Shown: positions 46,184 through 53,730 of the stretch, piece after piece | How positions within the stretch are numbered: position 1 is the stretch's first letter | Layout: every line of letters starts with the position of its first letter | From: Mycolicibacterium tokaiense | Lineage (GTDB): Bacteria > Actinomycetota > Actinomycetes > Mycobacteriales > Mycobacteriaceae | DNA: 64,000 nucleotides | Reading direction: 5' to 3' | NCBI RefSeq assembly: GCF_010725885.1 | Contig: NZ_AP022600.1 | Coordinates: forward strand, 806,001-870,000 | Notes under the pieces: model-generated | What the model was told of the DNA's origin: nothing | The model's database searches: none | The model's input: the letters and a program-made list of their open reading frames with translations, nothing else | Made by a program: the position numbers and the translations under genes

Positions 46184-48318
46184 GCCGACCCAACGGCATC
46201 GATCACCCACAACCACACACCGCCACCGTGCTCGACGAGAGCGACGAGCAGCACCGTCGTGTCCTGGCGGCGCTGCGGGCCGACCCCGCCACCGAGTTCA
46301 CCGACACGTTGGCACAGCAACGCGATACCCTCTCGCGCCTGCGGACACCGGATGCGGCCGAGCTCCAGAACGAGGCCCCCCGCTGGGTGCACTACCCGTG
46401 GCGGCGCACCGTCGTCGCGGTCCTGGGTCCCCGGTCGTTCGCCACCTTGCGACTGGACCGCAACCGCAACCTGATCACCGCCGCCGAGCAGGCCCGGCTG
46501 AGCGGGCTGCGGGTGGGAGTGGTGGGCTTGAGCGTCGGCCACGTCATCGCCCATACCATCGCCATGCAGGGGGTGGCCGGTTTCCTGCGGCTGGCCGATT
46601 TCGACGAGCTGGAGCTCTCGAACCTCAATCGGGTGCCGGCCACCCTGTTGGACCTCGGCGTGAACAAGGCCGTCATCGCAGCCCGTCGCATCGCGGAACT
46701 GGATCCGTACCTGCCGGTGGACGCCCTCACCAACGGGCTGACACCCGACGACCTGGACCGGTTCTTCGACGGCCTCGACGTCGTGATCGACGAATGCGAT
46801 TCGCTGGACATGAAAGTGGTGATCCGCGAGGCCGCCCGGGAACGCGGACTGCCGGTGCTGATGTCGACCGCCGATCGAGGTCTGCTGGACGTCGAGCGGT
46901 TCGACCTGGATACCCAGCTGCCCATCCTGCACGGGCTGCTCCGGGGTATCGATTCGGCACAGCTGGCCGGGCTCTCGACCCGTGACAAGATTCCCCACAT
47001 GCTCCGATTCGTCGACATCGCGCGCTCGTCGGCGCGCGGCGCGGCGTCCATGCTGGAGGTGAACTCCACGCTGACGACCTGGCCGCAGCTCGCCGGTGAG
47101 GTGGTCCTGGGCGCCACCGCTGTGGTCGAAGGGGTGCGGCGGATCGGGCTGGGCGAGCCGCTGCCGTCGGGACGGACTCGCATCGACGTCGCGGCTGCGC
47201 TCGATGATCTGCGTCCGCCGCCACCGCCGGCCGACCTGCCCACGCCGTCAGCGGCCCGAGAAGTCGTTCCCCAGGACGCCGTCCTGGCCGTCGCTGCCGC
47301 CGCCGCACGGGCGCCCTCGGGAGGCAACACGCAGCCCTGGCACATCACCACAGGCATCGGGAGCGTCACCGTGCGGATCGCCCCGGAACGGTCATCACGG
47401 ATGGACGTCGGCTTCCGCGCCAGCGCGGTGGCGCTGGGGGCAGCGGTGTTCAACGCGCGGGTCGCCGCCGCTGCGTCAGGGCACACCGCGGACGTCCGGA
47501 TCGACGAACACCTCACCGACGGATGCCCGCTGCAGGCCACGGTCCGGCTGTCCCCCGGTTCTGTCCCCGATCTGGCCTCGCTGTACGGGCCGATGCTGGA
47601 CCGGGGCACCAACCGCAATCACGGCACGGGCGGCTCCCTGGACCCCGCCTCCGCCGAGGTGCTGCGGACGGTCACCGACCACGAGGGTGCGACGGTCCGG
47701 CTCATCACCGACCGCGGCGACATCGAGGCGGCGGGCCGCCTGATGGCCGCCGCCGACCGGGTGCGCTATCTCACCGCCGACCTGCACCGGGAGATGATCT
47801 CGGAACTGCGCTGGCCCGGTGACGCCGACCAGGACACCGGCATCGACATCCTGGGGCTGGGCATCGACCGCAATGATCTGGTGCTGTTGGAGATCCTGCG
47901 CCGTCCCGACGTGATGGCCTGGTTGGCGGACTGGGACGCCGGTCACGGGCTGGGCGACGATACGTTCGACAAGGTGAGTTCCAGTTCGGCCCTGGCGGTG
48001 GTGAGCATCGACGGCGACAGTCTGACCGACTATGCGCGCGGCGGTGCTGCCACCGAGGCGGTGTGGATCGCCGCCCAACAGCAGGGCCTCGGCGTACAGC
48101 CGATGTCGCCGGTGTTCCTCTACGCCCACGACAGCACGGATCTCGCTGATCTGTCCGCGACGTTCGCCGAGGAGCTGCACGGGCTCCAGACCGCGTTCCA
48201 CCGGCTGGCCGGTACGGTAGGGCTGCGCCACGCCCTGGTGCTGCGACTGTCCGACGCGCCGCAGCCGTCCACCCGTAGCCGCCGCGAGGCCTACCCGAGA
48301 AACATGGTTGAGGTCTGA
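46180..48318 (+). CDS. ThiF (E1-like) and nitroreductase-like fusion protein
   Basis: The 712-residue protein has two domains. Residues 105-330 are an E1-like adenylating fold: a degenerate nucleotide loop GVVGLSVG (113-120), then DFDELELSNLNR (140-151), the conserved Mg/ATP segment with Arg, and VVIDECDSLDMK. The CxxC zinc pairs of MoeB/ThiF are absent. A linker PPPPPADLPTP (346-356) leads to a nitroreductase-like FMN domain from 365: ARAPSGGNTQPWHI, and RSRREAYPR near the C-terminus. It recalls M. tuberculosis Rv1355c (annotated MoeY), which also neighbours a GGDEF-EAL gene. E1 plus nitroreductase also pair in thiazole/oxazole peptide modification. Substrate unknown. Confidence 0.78.
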   Translation: MSRPNGIDHPQPHTATVLDESDEQHRRVLAALRADPATEFTDTLAQQRDTLSRLRTPDAAELQNEAPRWVHYPWRRTVVAVLGPRSFATLRLDRNRNLITAAEQARLSGLRVGVVGLSVGHVIAHTIAMQGVAGFLRLADFDELELSNLNRVPATLLDLGVNKAVIAARRIAELDPYLPVDALTNGLTPDDLDRFFDGLDVVIDECDSLDMKVVIREAARERGLPVLMSTADRGLLDVERFDLDTQLPILHGLLRGIDSAQLAGLSTRDKIPHMLRFVDIARSSARGAASMLEVNSTLTTWPQLAGEVVLGATAVVEGVRRIGLGEPLPSGRTRIDVAAALDDLRPPPPPADLPTPSAAREVVPQDAVLAVAAAAARAPSGGNTQPWHITTGIGSVTVRIAPERSSRMDVGFRASAVALGAAVFNARVAAAASGHTADVRIDEHLTDGCPLQATVRLSPGSVPDLASLYGPMLDRGTNRNHGTGGSLDPASAEVLRTVTDHEGATVRLITDRGDIEAAGRLMAAADRVRYLTADLHREMISELRWPGDADQDTGIDILGLGIDRNDLVLLEILRRPDVMAWLADWDAGHGLGDDTFDKVSSSSALAVVSIDGDSLTDYARGGAATEAVWIAAQQQGLGVQPMSPVFLYAHDSTDLADLSATFAEELHGLQTAFHRLAGTVGLRHALVLRLSDAPQPSTRSRREAYPRNMVEV

Positions 48319-48322
48319 CGGC

Positions 48323-50173
48323 ATGTCGAGACGCTTGGACCTCCTGGTCACCGCTGTTGCCCAGCGCCTGATGGCCGCCACCGCCGAGACCTCGGTGGAG
48401 CTAAGCACGCAGGTCCTGGCTCAGCTGGTCGAGTACTTCGGCGTCGACCTGAGCTTCCTGCGCTACAACGACCACGAGATCCGGGCCACCAAACTGATCG
48501 CCGAATGGCCGCGACGGGAGTTCATCCCGGATCCCGATCCCATCGGGGTGGTGTACTTCGCGGACGCCGACCCCGTGTTCGCAGCGGCCGAACACGCCAA
48601 GGAGCCCGTGGTGATCCGGCCGACGCCGGCCACCGACGACTACCAACGCACCATCGAAGAGAGCAGCGGCGTGGTGGCCACCTCGGGTGCTTTCGTTCCG
48701 CTGGTCTCCGGTGACGTCACCACGGGCGCAATGGGTTTCGTGAAGTTCGGTGACCGGGAATGGCTTGCCGAGGAAGTCGACGCACTCAAGGCTGTGGCGT
48801 CGCTGTTCTCCCAGGTGCAGGCGCGCATCCTGGCCGAGGAGCAACTGCGCTATCTGGCCGAGCACGACGACCTGACCGGACTGCACAACCGGCGCGCGCT
48901 CATCTCGCACTTGGAGAAGCGGCTGGCGGCCGGCCAACCGGGACCCGTTGCCGCCCTGTTCCTCGATCTGGACCGGCTCAAGGCGGTCAACGACTACCTC
49001 GGCCACAATGCCGGCGATTGGTTCATCCGGATCTTCGCCGAGCGGCTGCGGGCCAAGGCCGGCGGCGACAGCCTGATCGCCCGGCTCGGCGGCGACGAAT
49101 TCGTGGTGGTACCCAACACCGCCACCGACGTCGACAGCGGCGAGGAGCTCGCCCACCGCCTGCAGGCAGCGCTGCGGGAACGGGTGGCTATCGACGGTGA
49201 AATGCTCACGCGCACCGTCAGTGTGGGCGTGGCGCTCGGCGAACCGGGGGTGGACTCCGCATCGGACCTGCTGCGCAAGGCCGACCAGGCCGTGCTCACC
49301 GCCAAAGGCGCCGGCGGTAACAAGATCGCGGTGTTCTCCGAGGACATGTCGCTGGAGACGGCGTTCCGCAACGACATCGAGCTGCACCTGCAGGGCGTCA
49401 TCGACGGCGACTCACTGGTGCTGCACTACCTGCCCGAGATCGACATGCGCACCGGCGAAGTCCTGGCCGCCGAGGCCCTGGTCCGCTGGCAGCATCCCAC
49501 CCGCGGGTTGCTGTACCCGGACTCGTTCATCGCCGTGGCCGAGTCCATCAACCTGGCCGGTGAACTGGGCCGCTGGGTGATGCGCGCTGCATGCGAGGAG
49601 TTCAGCGGGTGGCGCTCGCGTGGCGTGGCCCTGGATGCTGTTCTTCGGGTGAATGTTTCGCCGGTGCAACTGGTGTCCGACGGTTTCGCCGACACAGTGG
49701 CCGACATCCTCGACGAGTTCGGCCTCGCGGGTGAATCGGTGTGCCTGGAGATCACCGAGAGCGTGGTCGTCCAGGACATCGAGACCACCCGCATCACGCT
49801 GGCAGCCCTCAAAGAGGTGGGCGTGCAGATCGCCATCGACGATTTCGGCACGGGCTACAGCGTATTGTCCCATCTGAAGTCCCTGCCGGTGGACACCCTG
49901 AAGATCGACCGCAGCTTCGTACACGACTTGGGCAGCAGCGCAGGCGATCTGGCGATCGTGCGCGCGGTGATCGCGCTGGCCGAGGCGTTCGATCTGCAGC
50001 TGGTGGCCGAAGGTGTGGAGACCGAATCAGCAGCCCGCACCCTGGTCCAGCACGGCTGCAACCGCGCTCAGGGCTTCCTGCTGTCGCGGCCGCTGGTGGG
50101 TCCGGCGATGGAGGCGATGTTCGCCCAGAAACGCATTCCGGCGCCCATCCCGGCACCGACCCCGTCGAGCTAA
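48323..50173 (+). CDS. dcpA: GAF-GGDEF-EAL cyclic-di-GMP synthase/phosphodiesterase
   Basis: The 616-residue protein has an N-terminal GAF-like sensor (residues 1-170), a diguanylate cyclase domain with intact GGDEF at 256-260 (IARLGGDEFVVV), and an EAL domain with EALVRW at 384-389. Catalytic residues are kept: NVSP, EITES, DDFGTGYS, KIDRSF and AEGVE. The RxxD inhibitory site is missing; the aligned residues read GGDS. Both making and breaking of c-di-GMP are possible. It lacks membrane helices. The ATG at 48323 follows the upstream stop by 4 bases. It matches the architecture of M. smegmatis DcpA and M. tuberculosis Rv1354c, on which the symbol rests. Confidence 0.88.
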   Translation: MSRRLDLLVTAVAQRLMAATAETSVELSTQVLAQLVEYFGVDLSFLRYNDHEIRATKLIAEWPRREFIPDPDPIGVVYFADADPVFAAAEHAKEPVVIRPTPATDDYQRTIEESSGVVATSGAFVPLVSGDVTTGAMGFVKFGDREWLAEEVDALKAVASLFSQVQARILAEEQLRYLAEHDDLTGLHNRRALISHLEKRLAAGQPGPVAALFLDLDRLKAVNDYLGHNAGDWFIRIFAERLRAKAGGDSLIARLGGDEFVVVPNTATDVDSGEELAHRLQAALRERVAIDGEMLTRTVSVGVALGEPGVDSASDLLRKADQAVLTAKGAGGNKIAVFSEDMSLETAFRNDIELHLQGVIDGDSLVLHYLPEIDMRTGEVLAAEALVRWQHPTRGLLYPDSFIAVAESINLAGELGRWVMRAACEEFSGWRSRGVALDAVLRVNVSPVQLVSDGFADTVADILDEFGLAGESVCLEITESVVVQDIETTRITLAALKEVGVQIAIDDFGTGYSVLSHLKSLPVDTLKIDRSFVHDLGSSAGDLAIVRAVIALAEAFDLQLVAEGVETESAARTLVQHGCNRAQGFLLSRPLVGPAMEAMFAQKRIPAPIPAPTPSS

Positions 50174-50177
50174 CGCC

Positions 50178-51011
50178 TCAGGTCCGGCGCAGCAGCTCCA
50201 GCCGCCCGAACCTGCTGGCCGCGCGCGACACCAAGGCCACCTCGGCTGTCGTATCGGACTCCAGATCCTCTGCGCTGCTGTCGGTTTCAGCGGCCAGCGG
50301 GGAGAGCATCACGCCGTGCCGCGTCCGCACCAGGCGCACACCGTCTTCGGTCGAGAGGGCCGCACCGACCACCGCACCGCTGTCGAAGACCAGATGCTGC
50401 AGAGTGCCGTGGGACTCCCCTTCCTCGTCGACGAGGCCGGCCAACCAGTTCGCCACACTGGCGCCGGGCCGGTCGGAGTCCAGCTCGATGGTCGCCAGCA
50501 CGGTGACCTCCACCGTGCCGTCGGGACCGGTGTAGGTCGCCGACAGCCGGGGGTCGTACACCCGCGTGTAGAGCAGGCCATACCGGGCGGCCACACACGA
50601 CGATCCCCAATCACGCAGCGCGGCACCGTGAAAAGTAGGTAGGCGGGTGCGTCTGGACTCAGCGGGCGACGGGCCGTCGACCACCCGGACGGGCACATCG
50701 GGTGCCGTCACGTCCACCGGATCGAACTCCTCGGTGAGAGCGCTCAGGTAGTGCTCGGAGTCGGCGTGGGCGCTGCCGAGTAGTCCGGCCAAGCCGGACC
50801 CGGTTGTCGGCGACCCGCCGGCTTCGACCAGCAAGACGTCGAGTCCGGCCGCACGCGCGGCCCCCGCCATGGCGACACCGAGGCCCCCGCCGACACAGAT
50901 GACGTCCGCGACGTCATCCCAGTCGATGTCGTCGGCGTGCCGGCCGCCGAAGGCATCCGGGGTCCGATCGTCGTCGTGGGGCTCGCCCGGGATGGACGCA
51001 GGTGGGGTCAC
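50178..51011 (-). CDS. Short FAD-binding dehydrogenase-like protein, probably degenerate
   Basis: The 277-residue protein begins, after an acidic lead, with a good Rossmann motif ADVICVGGGLGVAMAGAARAA and LLVEAGG, like the fumarate-reductase/3-ketosteroid-dehydrogenase flavoproteins. The usual length of that family is about 450-570 residues, and the C-terminal FAD motif (GLYAAGE-type) is not seen. The second half (VEVTVLATIELDSDRPGAS) looks like a different beta-rich domain. Loss of activity or a regulatory role is possible. Its GTG at 51011 overlaps the pyrE stop by 4 bp, so it is translated with pyrE. It is convergent with the dcpA-like gene (4-bp gap). Confidence 0.6.
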   Translation of the reverse strand: MTPPASIPGEPHDDDRTPDAFGGRHADDIDWDDVADVICVGGGLGVAMAGAARAAGLDVLLVEAGGSPTTGSGLAGLLGSAHADSEHYLSALTEEFDPVDVTAPDVPVRVVDGPSPAESRRTRLPTFHGAALRDWGSSCVAARYGLLYTRVYDPRLSATYTGPDGTVEVTVLATIELDSDRPGASVANWLAGLVDEEGESHGTLQHLVFDSGAVVGAALSTEDGVRLVRTRHGVMLSPLAAETDSSAEDLESDTTAEVALVSRAASRFGRLELLRRT

Positions 51012-51562
51012 CCCAGCCCCAGGTCCTCGAGGCCCAGCGCGCTGCGGTAGGGCACACCTTCGGCCTCGATGATCTCTGCGGCTCCGGTGGCCCGGTCCAC
51101 CACAGTCGCGACCCCCACCACGTGGCCCCCGGCGTCGCGCACCGCGCGGACAGCGGTCAGCGGAGAGGCACCCGTGGTGCTGGTGTCCTCGACCACCAGG
51201 ACCCGCTGGCCGGCGACGTCGAAGCCCTCGATGAGTTTCTGCATACCGTGTGTCTTGGCGGATTTGCGCACCACGAACGCGTCGACCGGTCGGCCGTCGG
51301 CGTGCATGATCGCGGTGGCGACCGGGTCGGCCCCGAGCGTCAGGCCACCCACGCCGGCGTAGTCCCAGTCGCTGGTGAGCTCGCGCATCAGCGAGCCGAT
51401 CAACCGGGAGGCCCTGTGGTGCAGGGTGGCTCGGCGCAGGTCGACGTAGTAGTCCGATTCCTTGCCCGAGGACAGGATGACGCGGCCGCGCACCACGGCC
51501 AGCTCGCGCACCAGGGCGGCCAGCTCAGCACGGTCGGTGTGGGTCATCTCGGGTGCGCTCAC
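51008..51562 (-). CDS. pyrE: Orotate phosphoribosyltransferase
   Basis: The 184-residue enzyme has the PRPP-binding motif VLVVEDTSTTGASPLTAV near residues 120-137. SSGKESDYYVDLRRATLHHR is the flexible orotate-binding region, and FVVRKSAKTHGMQKLIEG is the catalytic loop. It makes OMP from orotate and PRPP in pyrimidine synthesis. The GTG at 51562 has GAGGAA 5 bases upstream. The order SDR-pyrE with an Rv0383c-like gene behind is conserved; the FAD-like gene downstream is the novel neighbour. Confidence 0.96.
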   Translation of the reverse strand: MSAPEMTHTDRAELAALVRELAVVRGRVILSSGKESDYYVDLRRATLHHRASRLIGSLMRELTSDWDYAGVGGLTLGADPVATAIMHADGRPVDAFVVRKSAKTHGMQKLIEGFDVAGQRVLVVEDTSTTGASPLTAVRAVRDAGGHVVGVATVVDRATGAAEIIEAEGVPYRSALGLEDLGLG

Positions 51563-51569
51563 GGGTTCC

Positions 51570-52364
51570 TCACGTTCTGTTGCGGCCTTTTCCGAAAGTG
51601 GTGGCGAGTGCGCGGACCAGCGTGCGCGGCGTCAGCCGGCTCGCCGTGGTCAGGACCTTGTACTGCCAGCCGGGGACAATGACGACACGCCCTCTGGCCA
51701 CCGCCGCCATGCTGTCGCGCACCACGTCCTCGACGGTCAGCCAGAGTGCCTCTCGCGTGCCCGCCATCTCGATGCCGGCCCGCCGGTGGAACTCGGTGCG
51801 GACGAATCCCGGGCACACCGCGTGCACGCTGACGCCGGTGCCCGCCAGTGCGCCGGACAGGCCCTCGGTGAACGACACCACCCAGGCCTTGGACGCCGAG
51901 TACGTCGAACCCCGGCCGGGCACCAGGCCTGCGACGCTGGCGATGTTGATGACGGTCCCGGAACCCGCGGCCAGCATGCCGGGCAGCGCGGCGCGAGTCA
52001 GGTGCAACACGGCCGTCACGTTCACGTCCAGCTGAGCCTGCAGCAGCGCAGGCTCCGCGCTCCAGAATTCACCTGCAGTGCCGAACCCGGCGTTGTTGAC
52101 CAGAATGTCCACTCCGGCGGCCACCCGTTCGACCACCGCGGCGCGGTCCTCGGCCACCGACAGGTCGGCGGGGAGAATTTCGACCCGGCGGCCGTGCCGC
52201 GCTCGCAGGTCGTCGGCCAGTCCGGTCAGGCGGTCCACATCACGGGCCACCAGCACCAGGTCGTAGCCATCGAAGGCGAGTCGGCGTGCGTAACCCTCCC
52301 CCAGCCCGGACGTGGGCCCGGTGATCAGTGCCGTGGGCGGATACGAGTGTGTTCCGGTGACCAC
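51570..52364 (-). CDS. Short-chain dehydrogenase/reductase
   Basis: The 264-residue classical SDR has the coenzyme motif ALITGPTSGLGEGYARRLA, the NNAG stabilising motif (DILVNNAGFGTAGEF), the catalytic Ser in INIASVAGLVPGRGST and YSASKAW (YxxxK). Its C-terminus AMAAVARGRVVIVPGWQYKV is typical of the DltE/YqjQ-type SDRs common in mycobacteria. Substrate unknown; a fatty-acyl or ketone reductase role is possible. It lies 7 bp before pyrE on the same strand. Confidence 0.9.
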   Translation of the reverse strand: MVTGTHSYPPTALITGPTSGLGEGYARRLAFDGYDLVLVARDVDRLTGLADDLRARHGRRVEILPADLSVAEDRAAVVERVAAGVDILVNNAGFGTAGEFWSAEPALLQAQLDVNVTAVLHLTRAALPGMLAAGSGTVINIASVAGLVPGRGSTYSASKAWVVSFTEGLSGALAGTGVSVHAVCPGFVRTEFHRRAGIEMAGTREALWLTVEDVVRDSMAAVARGRVVIVPGWQYKVLTTASRLTPRTLVRALATTFGKGRNRT

Positions 52365-52377
52365 CCCGCAAGCCTAG

Positions 52378-53211
52378 CTAGCGCTGCAGATGCGGTGCCT
52401 GGCGCCCGATCGGCGGTGTGCGCCGGACCGGTTCCCGCTGGTCGGGCTCACGCCGCGCCATGTCGGGGGACACACCGGGAACCGGGGGCAGTTCGCCCGC
52501 CCGGGCCGGCGGCAACTCGCCGGCACGCCCGGCGGGGGCCAGCGGGCGGCCCGGCGACGCGTTGCGACGCGGGGACCCCGCCAGTGCGGCCTGCTGTGGG
52601 ATGGGCGGCAGCACACGTAGCAGATCGTTGAACTGCCGGACGGTGCGCAGTCCCTCGTCCCACTGGGCGCGGGTGCTGCTGATCGGCATCGAGACGAGCG
52701 TCCAGTTCTGCTCGTTCCACATGACTTCGGCGCAGTCCGGTGCGGTGTGCGCGAACGTCACCATGCGGCGGTCGCAAGCGCGGCGTGCGGCGTCCAGATT
52801 GGTGGAGTACACCATCCGGGGCCCGATGGCGCCCAGCAGCCACATGTCGTTCTCGCGCGGTTCCTTGATGCCCTTGAGTCGCAGATCCATCACCACGTTG
52901 GTGCCGACCTTGCGGTGCAACGCGATGACGGTGGCCACGTCCTCGAGATCGAAGATGAAGACCGCTTCCCCACGGATCTGTCCCAGCACGACGTTGCGCG
53001 CGGAGACGTCGCCGACCGTGGACATCACGCCGCGCTTCCAGCGCTCGAGGATGTCCGCGGACTCCGGCTCGAAGTCGAAACCGTGGGAACGTGCCCACGA
53101 CTTGCGGCGACGGCCGAGCCCACGACGTCGATCGTGATCGACGTACAGCAAAACACCCGCACCCACGAAACAGAGTGCGGACAGTGTGAACCAGAGCGGG
53201 ACCATTGCCAC
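52378..53211 (-). CDS. Membrane-anchored conserved protein (Rv0383c-like)
   Basis: The 277-residue protein has one N-terminal transmembrane helix (PLWFTLSALCFVGAGVLLYV), a basic stretch DHDRRRGLGRRRKSWARSHG, then a soluble alpha/beta domain with VVLGQIRGEAVFIFDLEDVA and PRMVYSTNLDAARRACDRR. The C-terminal 60 residues are proline/arginine-rich and probably disordered. A central role in the cell envelope has been proposed for similar mycobacterial proteins, but I cannot assign an activity. It is 13 bp ahead of the SDR gene in a four-gene minus-strand run with pyrE. Confidence 0.75.
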   Translation of the reverse strand: MAMVPLWFTLSALCFVGAGVLLYVDHDRRRGLGRRRKSWARSHGFDFEPESADILERWKRGVMSTVGDVSARNVVLGQIRGEAVFIFDLEDVATVIALHRKVGTNVVMDLRLKGIKEPRENDMWLLGAIGPRMVYSTNLDAARRACDRRMVTFAHTAPDCAEVMWNEQNWTLVSMPISSTRAQWDEGLRTVRQFNDLLRVLPPIPQQAALAGSPRRNASPGRPLAPAGRAGELPPARAGELPPVPGVSPDMARREPDQREPVRRTPPIGRQAPHLQR

Positions 53212-53329
53212 CAGAGTATCCGGTGGGCGTCGCGGGGGAAGAATCCGAGGGATTACAAGCTGGTATCGATGACTTTCCGCCCGGAGCCCGGTCTACCCCC
53301 ATACGCATGGGAAACAGGGAAGGAGTCAC

Positions 53330-53683
53330 GTGGAGATCCAGCATGTCCTGGCTGTGGCCCCGGTCACCGATCTGGCGGCCGCGCGCTCCTGGTACGAGCG
53401 GTTGTTCGGCGCCGAGGCCACCAACACCCCGATGCCGACGTTGGTCGAGTGGCGGGTCACCGACTCCGGCTGGGTGCAGGTGTTTACCGACGCCGAGCGC
53501 GCCGGCACCGCGGCGGTGAATCTGGCCGTTGCCGACCTGGACGCCGCGGTGGCAGAACTCGGCGGACGCGGGCTGGCGCCCGGCGAGATCGTCACCGCCT
53601 CCAAGGGCGTCCGGTTGTGCTCGCTCACCGATCCCGACGGCAACACTGTGACGCTGATCGGCGGGTTCCGGGTCGCCTACTGA
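53330..53683 (+). CDS. VOC/glyoxalase superfamily protein
   Basis: The 117-residue protein has a single vicinal-oxygen-chelate module: IQHVLAVAPVTDLAAARSWY, followed by the beta-alpha-beta repeats, RLCSLTDPDGNTVTLIGG and a final strand. Few of the metal-ligand His/Glu residues are evident, so it may be a binding rather than a catalytic protein. AAGGAG lies 4 bases before the GTG at 53330. It is convergent with clpB, with a strong stem-loop between. Confidence 0.82.
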   Translation: MEIQHVLAVAPVTDLAAARSWYERLFGAEATNTPMPTLVEWRVTDSGWVQVFTDAERAGTAAVNLAVADLDAAVAELGGRGLAPGEIVTASKGVRLCSLTDPDGNTVTLIGGFRVAY

Positions 53684-53724
53684 CCAGTGAGCAGTCCCCC
53701 GCGCGCGAGGGACTGCTCACTGGT
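53683..53724. terminator. Bidirectional terminator between the VOC gene and clpB
   Basis: A perfect 16-bp inverted repeat, ACCAGTGAGCAGTCCC (53683-53698) and its complement (53709-53724), has a 10-base GC loop. It starts on the last base of the VOC stop codon and ends 7 bp before the clpB stop, so it serves both genes. Confidence 0.85.
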
Positions 53725-53730
53725 GCGATG

